26,611 bases of DNA from Microbacterium imperiale (GCF_017876655.1 NZ_JAGIOK010000002.1:1-26611), one strand, 5' to 3'. Shown: positions 8,078 through 14,157, counted from the first letter of the stretch. Made by a program: numbers and translations. Notes: generated by a model from the letters alone, not told the origin.

Positions 8078-8575
8078 ATGACAGCGACGATCGTCCGACC
8101 GCTCCACGGCCGAATCCAGGTGCGAGGCCTGCGAGGCCCGCGGGGTGACGAACCGTCCAACCGTCAGATGTTCAAGACGGCTACGGGAACCGCCATACGA
8201 CCGACCTGGGTTCCCGCCCCCAAGGACAGCCCTCCGTGGCAGGGGTACTGGGAGATCGCTCGACCTCACCTCACGGATGTTGCGGAAGCGATCGCAATTC
8301 GCGACGGTCAGGTCGAGATCGAAATGCACTACAGCACCGCCGAGCAATGTGACCAGCGCTGCCAATCCGCCGAAGGCGACGAATGCACATGCTCCTGCGA
8401 GGGGAAGTACCACGGCAACAACCACCACGCGTCATGGATCGAGGTAGGAGACACGACCCTGGTGCGGAACTCGGGCAGCAAGGTCGTCACACGCACCCTC
8501 ACCCGGAAGCAGGCCAAGAAGGATCGCGACGCACGGCTCGATGAGTTGGTCCGTCAGGTGACCCGTAGGCAATGA
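8078..8575 (+). CDS. Cys-rich putative zinc-binding protein, copy 1 of a paralogous pair
   Basis: A 165-residue protein whose N-terminal two thirds match the product at 11965-12435 closely: shared VRPLHGRI, VRGLRGPR, QMFKTA, IRPTWV, VAEAIAIRDG and IEMHYS. Both carry CTCSCEGxxHG, a CxCxCxGxxHG motif preceded by two more cysteines here (EQCDQRC), which suggests a small zinc site. Both then end VGDTTLVR...KVVTR and a very basic tail. The function is unknown; basic tail plus zinc motif makes nucleic-acid binding plausible. The ATG at 8078 is preferred over upstream frame extensions because TAGTGT (8065-8070) lies seven bases upstream. Confidence 0.75.
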   Translation: MTATIVRPLHGRIQVRGLRGPRGDEPSNRQMFKTATGTAIRPTWVPAPKDSPPWQGYWEIARPHLTDVAEAIAIRDGQVEIEMHYSTAEQCDQRCQSAEGDECTCSCEGKYHGNNHHASWIEVGDTTLVRNSGSKVVTRTLTRKQAKKDRDARLDELVRQVTRRQ

Positions 8576-8635
8576 CAGCGGTTCGGGCGCGCTAGCTCTG
8601 CAGCCCGGCGACTGCGAGGCCCACTTGCCGGCTCG
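8576..8635. other. Short gap, no feature seen
   Basis: Sixty bases between copy 1 of the Cys-rich gene and the stop of the resolvase remnant. No repeat, promoter or hairpin stands out. Confidence 0.4.
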
Positions 8636-8829
8636 CTACTGAAGCGCACGTCGGACACTCGACGCACCGACGCCGAGCACGCGCCCGATGCTCTCCCAGC
8701 TGTGACGTTCGGCGCGCAGCTGCCGCGCCGTCGCGACACGCTCCGGCGTCATCACACTTGGCCGGCCACCAACCCTCCCCTTTGCACGCGCGTACTCGAG
8801 GCCGCGTTGGGTGTTGTCGCGGATCGTGT
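8636..8829 (-). pseudogene. C-terminal remnant of a serine resolvase/invertase
   Basis: The minus-strand frame reads TIRDNTQRGLEYARAKGRV, then GGRPSVMTPERVATARQLRA and a helix-turn-helix ending SWESIGRVLGVGASSVRRAL. This is the connector helix and DNA-binding domain of Tn3-type serine recombinases. The catalytic N-terminal domain with its nucleophilic serine is absent: upstream of about 8830 the frame loses any resemblance. Only about 63 residues remain, so it should be inactive. It is a scar of a transposon or an integration event inside the accessory region. Confidence 0.82.
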
Positions 8830-8882
8830 CTGTGGAGTTGCCAGCTCTATGGCGGTGTTCCGTGATCGCCCGGTGGGGCTGG

Positions 8883-8993
8883 TTAGCTCCCGATGACGAG
8901 GACGCTGGCGGCCGCTTCGACGACGTCGTCGGTGATTGTCTCGAGTTCGTTCCAGCGCTCCCAGGCCCGCGTGAAGACGTCAATCCTCATCAT
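8883..8993 (-). CDS. Possible small protein or gene fragment (low confidence)
   Basis: On the minus strand the frame from ATG at 8991-8993 reads a protein-like sequence (MRIDVFTRAWERWNELETI, then an acidic helix and VLVIGS) of about 36 residues ending at TAA (8883-8885). The + strand reading of the same bases is low-complexity Ser/Thr. The frame is open back to an ATG at 9036-9038 (51 residues in all). It may be the tail of a lost gene beside the resolvase remnant. No ribosome binding site was seen. Confidence 0.25.
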   Translation of the reverse strand: MMRIDVFTRAWERWNELETITDDVVEAAASVLVIGS

Positions 8994-9900
8994 GCGGAAG
9001 AAGATCCGCCCCGACGAGACACAACCCGACGTCTTCATGTACTACTGCTCAGCAGTCGGCATAGACGACTCGCCCCGCCAGCGAACCCTTCCCATCGACG
9101 CCATCAACCGCGCCAACGCCACCGCGGAGGTCGCCACGGTGACTGCGTTGTTCCGCCAGTTCGCCGATGGCAACCTCGACGACACCAGCTGGGTTGTACC
9201 CGCGAGCGCGATCGCTGAGCGAATGGACGTCAAGGCGGTCATGCCGCAGCTCGAAGCACGCGAGATCGGCTGGGTCGAGGCTGGGTTCGAACCCGTCCTT
9301 GTCGGTGACCTGATCGACAACGTGCTAGCGGACACGAACAGCACCTCCCGGGTCTTCAACGCAGAAACAACGGATTTACCTGAAGTCACCTATCTTCGCG
9401 TTCGGTATGACGGCTTCTGCGAAGCAGGGGAAACCGTGAGCGTCGACGACCTCCCCCGAGGCCGGTACACGATCGTCCGAGCCGGCGACATCGTCGTCAG
9501 CCACATCAACGCCATCCACGGAGCGATTGCGCTCGTTCCGGAGGAACTCGACGGCTCGATCGTGACAAGCGAGTTCACGGTCGCTCACTCGTTATCCGAT
9601 ACACATCCCTACGTCGTCTGGGCGATGCTCCGCTCTCCGGAAGCGCGCGCTGACATGCTGCTCCGCTCAACGGGAATCGGACGCACACGAGTGAACTGGG
9701 CGATCATCAAGCAGCTCTCCGTTCCGCGACCACCCGCGGATGTCGCGGAACGGATCCTGACGGCGCTGCTCGATGCGGACGAATCCGAGCGGACCGCAGC
9801 ACGTCAACGAGCTCACGCACGAGCCTCGGTCGCAAACGATCTGCAGCTGGCAACACCGATGGCACAGACAATCATCTCCGCGTTCAAGCCGCCGCGGTGA
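8893..9900 (+). CDS. Truncated N6-adenine methyltransferase/specificity protein (TRD domain retained)
   Basis: The open frame encodes up to 335 residues. From about residue 48 it resembles the C-terminal part of type I-like modification proteins. YYCSAVGIDD...DGNLDDTSWVVPASAIAERMD matches the linker after the catalytic domain. A target-recognition domain follows with RVRYDGFCEAGETVSVDDLP, GDIVVSHINAIHGAIALVPEEL and RSTGIGRTRVNW. The SAM-binding motifs and the NPPY/NPPF catalytic motif are absent, so it cannot methylate DNA alone. The first 33 residues look non-coding, and ATG at 8992 is an equally good start; no ribosome site supports either. It is probably a decayed gene whose 5' end was lost near 9000, though a stand-alone DNA-recognition role is possible. 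It overlaps the next gene by four bases (GTGA). Confidence 0.7.
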   Translation: MTRTLAAASTTSSVIVSSSFQRSQARVKTSILIMRKKIRPDETQPDVFMYYCSAVGIDDSPRQRTLPIDAINRANATAEVATVTALFRQFADGNLDDTSWVVPASAIAERMDVKAVMPQLEAREIGWVEAGFEPVLVGDLIDNVLADTNSTSRVFNAETTDLPEVTYLRVRYDGFCEAGETVSVDDLPRGRYTIVRAGDIVVSHINAIHGAIALVPEELDGSIVTSEFTVAHSLSDTHPYVVWAMLRSPEARADMLLRSTGIGRTRVNWAIIKQLSVPRPPADVAERILTALLDADESERTAARQRAHARASVANDLQLATPMAQTIISAFKPPR

Positions 9901-10415
9901 TCAGGATGAATCCACGTATCAAAGCTCAGTTGGAGCGATCAGCGGCGTTCGACGGAGGCGACGTAGAGCAGGTGCTTCGGCGCATCCTCCACATCGACGA
10001 GTTCTCCATGAGGGCGCGTCACTTCCCCACCGTGGACCAGCCCTTCGCCTCGCTGCTGGATCAACTCGACGCCGAACTGTGCGCCCGCAACCCCGGTCTG
10101 CACTACGTGTCGCGCGCCACGTACGTCGGTTATCGCAGAGAGGAGTTTCCTCGCAGACATGTCCTCGCGAGATCGCAGGTCTTCGTCAGCGTGCCGCTCT
10201 CAACGAGGCGCGGCGTCCTGGTCGTTCTTCTTCCTCTCGATCCGAAGAGGTACGAACTCAGCGAGAACATGCGAGACGTCTCATCGATCGGGCATCACGG
10301 AGTGGGCGACCTGGAAGTCACACTGCGGTCGCCGGACGACATCACTCAACTCTTCGAACGGTTTGGAGATTGGCTCGGCGATCCAGCGCCACCAGCCACG
10401 GGGGAGTCCCTCTAG
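9897..10415 (+). CDS. DUF5655-like protein coupled to the modification-gene remnant
   Basis: A 172-residue cytosolic protein, read from GTG at 9897 inside the previous stop (GTGA overlap). The C-terminal region FASLLDQLDAEL...ATYVGYRREEF...VFVSVPLS...IGHHGVGDLEVTLRSPDDI fits DUF5655. That is a small domain found alone or fused in restriction-modification and other defence loci and sometimes annotated as a predicted transport protein. Its activity is unknown. The tight coupling to the methyltransferase/specificity remnant suggests both came in as part of one restriction or defence cassette. The operon ends in a hairpin at 10420-10445. Confidence 0.72.
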   Translation: MIRMNPRIKAQLERSAAFDGGDVEQVLRRILHIDEFSMRARHFPTVDQPFASLLDQLDAELCARNPGLHYVSRATYVGYRREEFPRRHVLARSQVFVSVPLSTRRGVLVVLLPLDPKRYELSENMRDVSSIGHHGVGDLEVTLRSPDDITQLFERFGDWLGDPAPPATGESL

Positions 10416-10419
10416 GTGA

Positions 10420-10445
10420 CCTGGGACATCTGTCGATGTCTCAGG
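10420..10445 (+). terminator. Hairpin after the DUF5655 gene
   Basis: Arms CCTGGGACATC (10420-10430) and GATGTCTCAGG (10435-10445) form an 11-bp stem with one G-T pair and a four-base loop, five bases after the stop. There is no T tract. It sits just upstream of the next gene's -10 box and may also act on that promoter. Confidence 0.55.
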
Positions 10446-10464
10446 CTCCCCCTACTATGTCGAG

Positions 10465-10680
10465 GTGACAGCTGAAGGAAGGCGTTGCCAGTTTCGAGCA
10501 GACATGATCGTCTCCACACCCGGTGGCGGTCATCGCCGGCTGCTCAACGTGCAATGTATCCAAGACGAAAACCATGCAGATCTCGGGTACGGCGACGCCG
10601 CCGAGCACGAGTTCTTTGCCGCTGATACACACACGTTTGGCGTCAGCCGCGAGGGCCACCGATGGGTCAGCCGTCGGTGA
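10465..10680 (+). CDS. Small hypothetical protein with a GTG start
   Basis: A 71-residue protein of unknown family: MTAEGRRCQFRADMIVS, then GGGHRRLLNVQCIQDENHA, then an acidic stretch (YGDAAEHEFFAADTH). Two cysteines and several histidines could bind a metal, but no known motif fits. The GTG start is well supported because TACTAT at 10453-10458 ends exactly six bases upstream, the same spacing as at other leaderless genes on this plasmid. It is monocistronic. About 130 bases after it (10681-10809) show no feature. Confidence 0.6.
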   Translation: MTAEGRRCQFRADMIVSTPGGGHRRLLNVQCIQDENHADLGYGDAAEHEFFAADTHTFGVSREGHRWVSRR

Positions 10681-10809
10681 TGGTAGCACCATAAACGGCT
10701 TCCCGGCCGACCGAGACCCTACGCCAGAACTAGCTTCAGATCTACTTTCCCGGGGCCAATCGAGCGGCGCCGCACGGCCCCCTGCCAAAAGCGATCGTTC
10801 GTGGCTAAC

Positions 10810-11259
10810 TCATGCCATCTCGGTGCGTACGTGATCGAGAAGAGCGAGCTCGGCGTCACGCGGCCAGTGATGAGGCAGCTCTGAGAACCGGGTTGCTTCG
10901 ACGGGTTCGTTGAAGCGTTCGGCTGTGGGTGTAGGCCCGTGGCCGATGAAAGGCTCGGTGTTTTCTGGAAACTGGTGCGCGGTCGCGTCGATGGCGTAGA
11001 GAGTCGAGCCATCATCGTCGCGCCACTCGAGCCACACGTGGCAGCTCGTTCCGTCGCCCTGGGTGACGATCCACCAGTCTCCGAGCCCGTGCTGCAGCAG
11101 CATTGCTGCGGTGGCGTACGCCATCGAATCGCACGAGCCGCTGGGAAAGTCGCGGAGGAAGATCAGCCGGGGGTCGGTCAACCGGTCAGGCACCGAGGGT
11201 GCGAGCCGGTACACCTGCCAGGCGATGTCGGCGACGGCCGAGAAATCGATCATCGCCAC
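10810..11259 (-). CDS. Putative transglutaminase/cysteine-protease-like protein encoded after a RelE-like toxin gene
   Basis: A 149-residue cytosolic protein. PSGSCDSMAYATAAML places a cysteine (C43) at the start of a helix, CHVWLEW gives a histidine (H74) and LYAIDATAHQF an aspartate (D91). The order Cys-His-Asp with these contexts is typical of the transglutaminase/papain-like fold, so an amidase, protease or acyl-transfer activity is possible. Which one is unknown. The frame opens with GTG at 11259 (GTG GCG ATG); the ATG at 11253 is an alternative. It begins 12 bases after the stop of the RelE-like gene on the same strand, so they are probably cotranscribed. Confidence 0.62.
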   Translation of the reverse strand: MAMIDFSAVADIAWQVYRLAPSVPDRLTDPRLIFLRDFPSGSCDSMAYATAAMLLQHGLGDWWIVTQGDGTSCHVWLEWRDDDGSTLYAIDATAHQFPENTEPFIGHGPTPTAERFNEPVEATRFSELPHHWPRDAELALLDHVRTEMA

Positions 11260-11271
11260 GTTCCAGCCTGG

Positions 11272-11526
11272 TCAGATGGCAACTCGACCGATCCTCAGAA
11301 TGTAGAGGTCGTCTTCTCGGACCTCCCAGATCACGGCGTAGAGGTCGTCGCGACCGGGCACCCGAACCTGAGTGAACCGTCGATGATTAGCGAACATCTC
11401 CCCCGGCGTCTTGCCCTCCTCGATGGAATCGAGGATCGGATCTATGGCCTCGGCAAGCTTGCGGTCACCGTCGACGATGGCATCCCACTCGTCACCGGCC
11501 TGGTCAGACATCGTAATCGGCTTCAT
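11272..11526 (-). CDS. RelE/ParE-like toxin
   Basis: An 84-residue protein with the RelE-fold pattern. An N-terminal helical part (DEWDAIVDGDRKLAEAIDPI, then LDSIEEGKTPGEM) is followed by strands RFTQVRVPG, DLYAVIWEVREDDLYILRIGR. RelE homologues cut mRNA on the ribosome and ParE homologues poison gyrase; the sequence alone does not decide between them. The start at ATG 11524-11526 is chosen because TACACT (minus strand, 11533-11538) ends six bases upstream, whereas a longer start at 11559 would run through that promoter. The likely antitoxin gene (11661-11888) is divergent, an unusual layout because most such pairs form one operon. Confidence 0.75.
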   Translation of the reverse strand: MKPITMSDQAGDEWDAIVDGDRKLAEAIDPILDSIEEGKTPGEMFANHRRFTQVRVPGRDDLYAVIWEVREDDLYILRIGRVAI

Positions 11527-11570
11527 ACCCACAGTGTACCAAAGGTGCAGATGGCACACTAGGCACGGTG

Positions 11571-11655
11571 TTGCGTTTGGTTTAGCGGTGAACTACCCTA
11601 AGCGGTGACAATTGCAACCTGTAGCTGTTGCGCTGTCAGACCCCGCCGAAAGGAA
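11571..11655 (+). promoter_or_regulatory. Antitoxin promoter with direct-repeat operator and strong Shine-Dalgarno
   Basis: TTGCGT at 11571-11576 and TACCCT at 11594-11599, spaced by 17 bases, make a promoter-like pair. The octamer AGCGGTGA occurs at 11584-11591 and 11601-11608, flanking the -10 box exactly 17 bp apart, and is a candidate operator. GAAAGGAA at 11648-11655 is the ribosome binding site for the ATG at 11661. Confidence 0.5.
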
Positions 11656-11660
11656 CCATC

Positions 11661-11888
11661 ATGAGCAGCACCTACATGACGCTCGACTCGCGCAAGCGGA
11701 TGAACCTCGCTTCGATCGCCACTCGCGACTCGTACAAGGTGACCCGCGAATCCAACGGCCGAATCATTCTCGACCCGGCCGTCGTCCTCACCGAAGACGA
11801 ACTGGCCGTCCTCAACGACCCGGCCACCCATGCAGCCGTAGAGGCCTCCGCCGCCCGCGGTGGGAGCCGCCCGCGGCGCCGGCTCTGA
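11661..11888 (+). CDS. Small putative antitoxin, partner of the divergent RelE-like toxin
   Basis: A 75-residue protein, MTLDSRKRMNLASIATRDSY followed by TRESNGRIILDPAVVLTEDELAVL and a basic tail. This looks like the swapped-hairpin/AbrB-like antitoxins of actinobacteria: Asp-Ser-Arg-Lys-Arg then a strand pair ending in Ile-Ile-Leu-Asp-Pro-Ala. Such proteins bind their promoter and neutralise a RelE-family toxin. The ATG at 11661 is preferred over 11628 because GAAAGGAA lies just upstream of it. The toxin gene starts 134 bases away in the opposite direction, and the direct repeats in between are a natural operator. A perfect hairpin at 11902-11940 ends the gene. Confidence 0.68.
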   Translation: MSSTYMTLDSRKRMNLASIATRDSYKVTRESNGRIILDPAVVLTEDELAVLNDPATHAAVEASAARGGSRPRRRL

Positions 11889-11901
11889 TCTTCATCGACA
11901 T

Positions 11902-11940
11902 GAAGGGGGTAGGGCATCCCTGAGATGCCCTACCCCCTTC
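11902..11940 (+). terminator. Strong 17-bp hairpin terminator after the antitoxin gene
   Basis: Perfect 17-bp arms at 11902-11918 (GAAGGGGGTAGGGCATC) and 11924-11940 with a five-base loop. It starts 13 bases after the stop codon. The transcript would end with the C- and T-rich right arm. Confidence 0.85.
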
Positions 11941-11964
11941 TGCCGTCCCTGCGAGTATCGGTCC

Positions 11965-12435
11965 ATGTCAGCACTGATTGTCCGCCCCCTGCACGGCCGC
12001 ATCGAGGTTCGCGGACTCCGAGGCCCCCGCGAGGGTGAGCCTGCCAACAAACAGATGTTCAAGACCGCTGCAGGCGCGGCTATACGCCCTACTTGGGTGG
12101 TTCCACCAGGCCTGCCCCGGTGGGAGGGATACTGGACGATCAGTCGAAACCACCTATCCGTCGTTGCGGAGGCGATCGCAATCCGCGACGGCGAGGTGAC
12201 GATCGAGATGCACTACAGCGAGCACGAACGCTGCGATAGCCGCTGGCAGGGCTCGACAGGCGATGACTGCACCTGTTCGTGTGAAGGCATCCATCACGGC
12301 GAGGCCCAGCACGCAGCCTGGAAGCAGGTAGGCGACACCACTCTCGTGCGCTCTGCCGGCGAGAAGGTCGTCACTCGACGTTTAACCGCGAAACGCGCCA
12401 GGAAAGAACGAGACGCGCGCAAGCGCCGGGTCTAG
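11965..12435 (+). CDS. Cys-rich putative zinc-binding protein, copy 2 of a paralogous pair
   Basis: A 156-residue paralogue of the 8078-8575 product, similar from the first residues (LIVRPLHGRIEVRGLRGPRE) to the basic C-terminus. It retains CTCSCEGIHHG (CxCxCxGxxHG), but the upstream pair is ERCDSRW, so one of the extra cysteines seen in copy 1 is replaced. ATG at 11965 lies 25 bases after the preceding terminator. GAGTAT (11953-11958), a weak -10 match, ends six bases before it. The two copies are in the same orientation and enclose the accessory segment with the resolvase, modification and toxin genes. Function unknown. Confidence 0.75.
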   Translation: MSALIVRPLHGRIEVRGLRGPREGEPANKQMFKTAAGAAIRPTWVVPPGLPRWEGYWTISRNHLSVVAEAIAIRDGEVTIEMHYSEHERCDSRWQGSTGDDCTCSCEGIHHGEAQHAAWKQVGDTTLVRSAGEKVVTRRLTAKRARKERDARKRRV

Positions 12436-12501
12436 CCCCTCAGCCGCCAGAGGGCAGAACCGGCGTCACGGCCGACGCCCACCCACGCGCGGTGCTCAAC
12501 C

Positions 12502-12819
12502 TCAGCGAAGAATCCAGCCCGCCAGGCCGAGGAGATCGGCAGTCACCCGGTCGCGGTGAACGACGTACCGCACGCGGGGTGATCCCTTCCGTTCGCCCTT
12601 CGGGCGGTTGGCGGTGATGTAGCCGCGTTCTTCGAGCTCGGTCAGCGCCTCCACGATGGTGGTCGTTTGCAGCCCGGTCGCTTCTTGTAGCTCTGGGCGG
12701 GATGCGGAGGGTGTCCCGAGAAGGACGCGCAGGCACGACAGCCGAGATTCGTTCTGCACGATCCGGTGGATGTTCAGCTCCGGCCCGGTGAGGTCAGGGA
12801 TCTCGGTGCGCACGGGCAT
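12502..12819 (-). CDS. Winged helix-turn-helix regulator, copy 1
   Basis: A 105-residue DNA-binding protein of MarR/ArsR-like size. The helix-turn-helix lies in RLSCLRVLLGTPSASRPELQ...GLQTTTIVEALTELEERGYI and the wing in KGERKGSPRVRYVV, followed by a C-terminal helix. Start at ATG 12817-12819 rather than the longer frame to 12918, because CACAAT (minus strand, 12826-12831) ends six bases upstream. The same TTGGCACAATGG precedes the regulator gene at 19652 at the identical spacing. A CCCCA-TGC-TGGGG palindrome at 12837-12849 overlaps the promoter and may be an operator. It may repress itself and the divergent gene at 13026. Confidence 0.75.
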   Translation of the reverse strand: MPVRTEIPDLTGPELNIHRIVQNESRLSCLRVLLGTPSASRPELQEATGLQTTTIVEALTELEERGYITANRPKGERKGSPRVRYVVHRDRVTADLLGLAGWILR

Positions 12820-12836
12820 GAGGCCATTGTGCCAAC

Positions 12837-12849
12837 CCCCATGCTGGGG
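12837..12849. promoter_or_regulatory. Small palindrome upstream of the winged-helix gene
   Basis: CCCCA-TGC-TGGGG lies six bases upstream of the CACAAT -10 box of the minus-strand regulator, between it and any -35 contact. Its role as operator is a guess from position. Confidence 0.35.
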
Positions 12850-12900
12850 CGCGTCGGCGCATGCCACTCTTGCCCGCCGGGAGCAGTTGCACCGGCCCGG

Positions 12901-12942
12901 TTCGCCCGCCACCGCCATTCGGGTATGGCGGTGGCGGGCGAA
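12901..12942. repeat. Perfect 18-bp inverted repeat between divergent genes
   Basis: TTCGCCCGCCACCGCCAT at 12901-12918 is repeated in reverse complement at 12925-12942 with a six-base loop. It lies in the divergent region between a regulator gene (12819) and the 13026 gene, so it is not placed to terminate either. There is no T tract. It could insulate the two promoters, bind a protein or extrude as a cruciform. Confidence 0.8.
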
Positions 12943-12972
12943 TCGCCTCCCCGCACCCGTATCGCGAACTAT

Positions 12973-13020
12973 TAGAACGCATGTTCGAAGCGGGTTACCC
13001 TGGTTCTGGGAGGAACGAGG
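12973..13020 (+). promoter_or_regulatory. SOS-box-like site, -10 box and ribosome site of the 13026 gene
   Basis: TAGAACGCATGTTCGA at 12973-12988 contains GAAC-N4-GTTC, differing at one base from the mycobacterial LexA site TCGAAC-N4-GTTCGA. It lies seven bases upstream of TACCCT (12996-13001), a -10-like hexamer. AGGA/GAGG at 13011-13020 provides a Shine-Dalgarno about five bases before GTG at 13026. LexA control is inferred from the motif. Confidence 0.5.
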
Positions 13021-13025
13021 CGGCT

Positions 13026-13349
13026 GTGGGGACGAACAAGCGCTACGCGGCCGCGGTGGATCGGCGGATGGATCAGCGCATCCTGGAACGCCTCGCCCGG
13101 GACGCTGGCCCGCTACAGTCGCTTTCTCGGGAAGAGATCGGGCTGGATGATGAACCGGTCACGATCGACCCGAAGCCGAAGCCCGTTCGGGCGTGGGTGC
13201 GGTTCGGCGGTACCCCGGTGCGGGTGGACGGGCAGGCGTGCCGGTGGACCTCGGATGCCGTGGCGATCCGGTTCCTCGTCGGTGAGGTCGAGCACCGCAC
13301 CTGGGTGTGGGCATCAGCAGTGACACCCATCGTCACCACGCCGCGCTGA
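13026..13349 (+). CDS. Conserved-looking small protein of actinobacterial plasmids, function unknown
   Basis: A 107-residue protein: a basic helical N-terminus (MGTNKRYAAAVDRRMDQRI), a middle part LQSLSREEIGLDDEPVTIDP and a beta-rich domain (VRAWVRFGGTPVRVDGQACR, WTSDAVAIRFLV, HRTWVWASAV). I recall this pattern as common among unnamed proteins of Microbacteriaceae, but could not check it. GTG at 13026 is chosen because GAGG precedes it at proper spacing and the homology-like text begins there; an ATG at 12981 falls inside the SOS-like operator. It converges with the nuclease gene, leaving four bases between stops. Confidence 0.7.
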   Translation: MGTNKRYAAAVDRRMDQRILERLARDAGPLQSLSREEIGLDDEPVTIDPKPKPVRAWVRFGGTPVRVDGQACRWTSDAVAIRFLVGEVEHRTWVWASAVTPIVTTPR

Positions 13350-13353
13350 CAGA

Positions 13354-13875
13354 TCAGTGCCCGCCGTTCTCGCACGCGGACCACAGGCCCGCCCCTGCGG
13401 CTGCAGCCGCCTCCTGAGCGGCTTTGTGGGCGCCCTGGCCCTCGTAGGGCGCGTCGTAGGTGTATTCGTAGCCCATGCCAGCGACAAGGGTGTCCTGGGC
13501 GATGCTGCGGTCGTCGACGAGAACGTGCCGCAGCAGCCGCCCGTACCGGTCGACGTCATCCTGGGTGGGGTCGGGGTAGATCGTCACGGTGCGCCCGTAC
13601 AGGGCGTCGTTGACGTACTCGCGCGCTTCCTGGGCGTAGCACTCGTCAGCGGCGCCGTCGCGGCCGATCTCAGGGGTGTCTATCCCGATGATCCGCACCC
13701 GCTCGGTGCCGGCGGCTGTCCGAACGTCGATGGTGTCGCCGTCGACGACGGCGGTGACCTCGGCGCTGACTCCCAGCACGACGGGCGCACCTGAGGGAAC
13801 GGGGGTGCCGATGGGCGCGGGGGTGCATCCGGCGAGAACGATCGCGAAGCCGGGAGCGGCGAAGATGCGTCTCAT
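13354..13875 (-). CDS. Staphylococcal nuclease-like (SNase) lipoprotein
   Basis: A 173-residue extracellular nuclease anchored by lipid. The signal peptide ends in a lipobox Leu-Ala-Gly-Cys with C17 as the lipidation site. The SNase fold follows: VTAVVDGDTIDV, RVRIIGIDTPEIG, ECYAQEAREYV, then DRYGRLLRHVLV. These provide the Arg, Glu and Arg of the known catalytic set (in RVRIIG, DTPE and RYGR) and aspartates for calcium. Such enzymes cut DNA and RNA. The start at 13873-13875 overlaps the stop of the upstream membrane-protein gene by one base (TGATG), so they are cotranscribed. On a conjugative plasmid it may degrade extracellular DNA or compete at the envelope, which is speculation. Confidence 0.9.
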   Translation of the reverse strand: MRRIFAAPGFAIVLAGCTPAPIGTPVPSGAPVVLGVSAEVTAVVDGDTIDVRTAAGTERVRIIGIDTPEIGRDGAADECYAQEAREYVNDALYGRTVTIYPDPTQDDVDRYGRLLRHVLVDDRSIAQDTLVAGMGYEYTYDAPYEGQGAHKAAQEAAAAAGAGLWSACENGGH

Positions 13876-14084
13876 CACTGAAACGCTTGGATGGCCGTAG
13901 GGATCAGAGCCACGAAAACACCAGTGATTACAAGCCACCAGCCTCGCGCCCAAAAACGGAAATCACCTTCCACGTAGTCGCCCGAAGCTCGCGCCCGCGC
14001 CCGGAGACCAACGAACACTGATACCCCGATGACGCCCGCTGCCGCGATCACTATCCCCAGACACAGAAGAACCCATGTGATCAT
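13875..14084 (-). CDS. Small two-helix membrane protein upstream of the nuclease gene
   Basis: A 69-residue protein with two hydrophobic segments (ITWVLLCLGIVIAAAGVIGV and WWLVITGVFVALIPTAIQAF) joined by a charged loop (RARARASGDYVEGDFRFW). ATG at 14082-14084 is chosen over 14111 because a purine-rich ribosome site (GGGAGTGAGAG on the minus strand) sits just upstream. Translationally coupled to the nuclease lipoprotein by a one-base overlap. Possible roles are immunity or membrane placement of the nuclease; no family was recognised. The gap upstream (14085-14157) shows nothing further. Confidence 0.65.
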   Translation of the reverse strand: MITWVLLCLGIVIAAAGVIGVSVFVGLRARARASGDYVEGDFRFWARGWWLVITGVFVALIPTAIQAFQ

Positions 14085-14157
14085 TTCTCTCACTCCCCCA
14101 TCGGGCGGCATTGGGGCATCTCTCGGGAGCCCACAGCCGGGATCGGCATCGTCCGCT

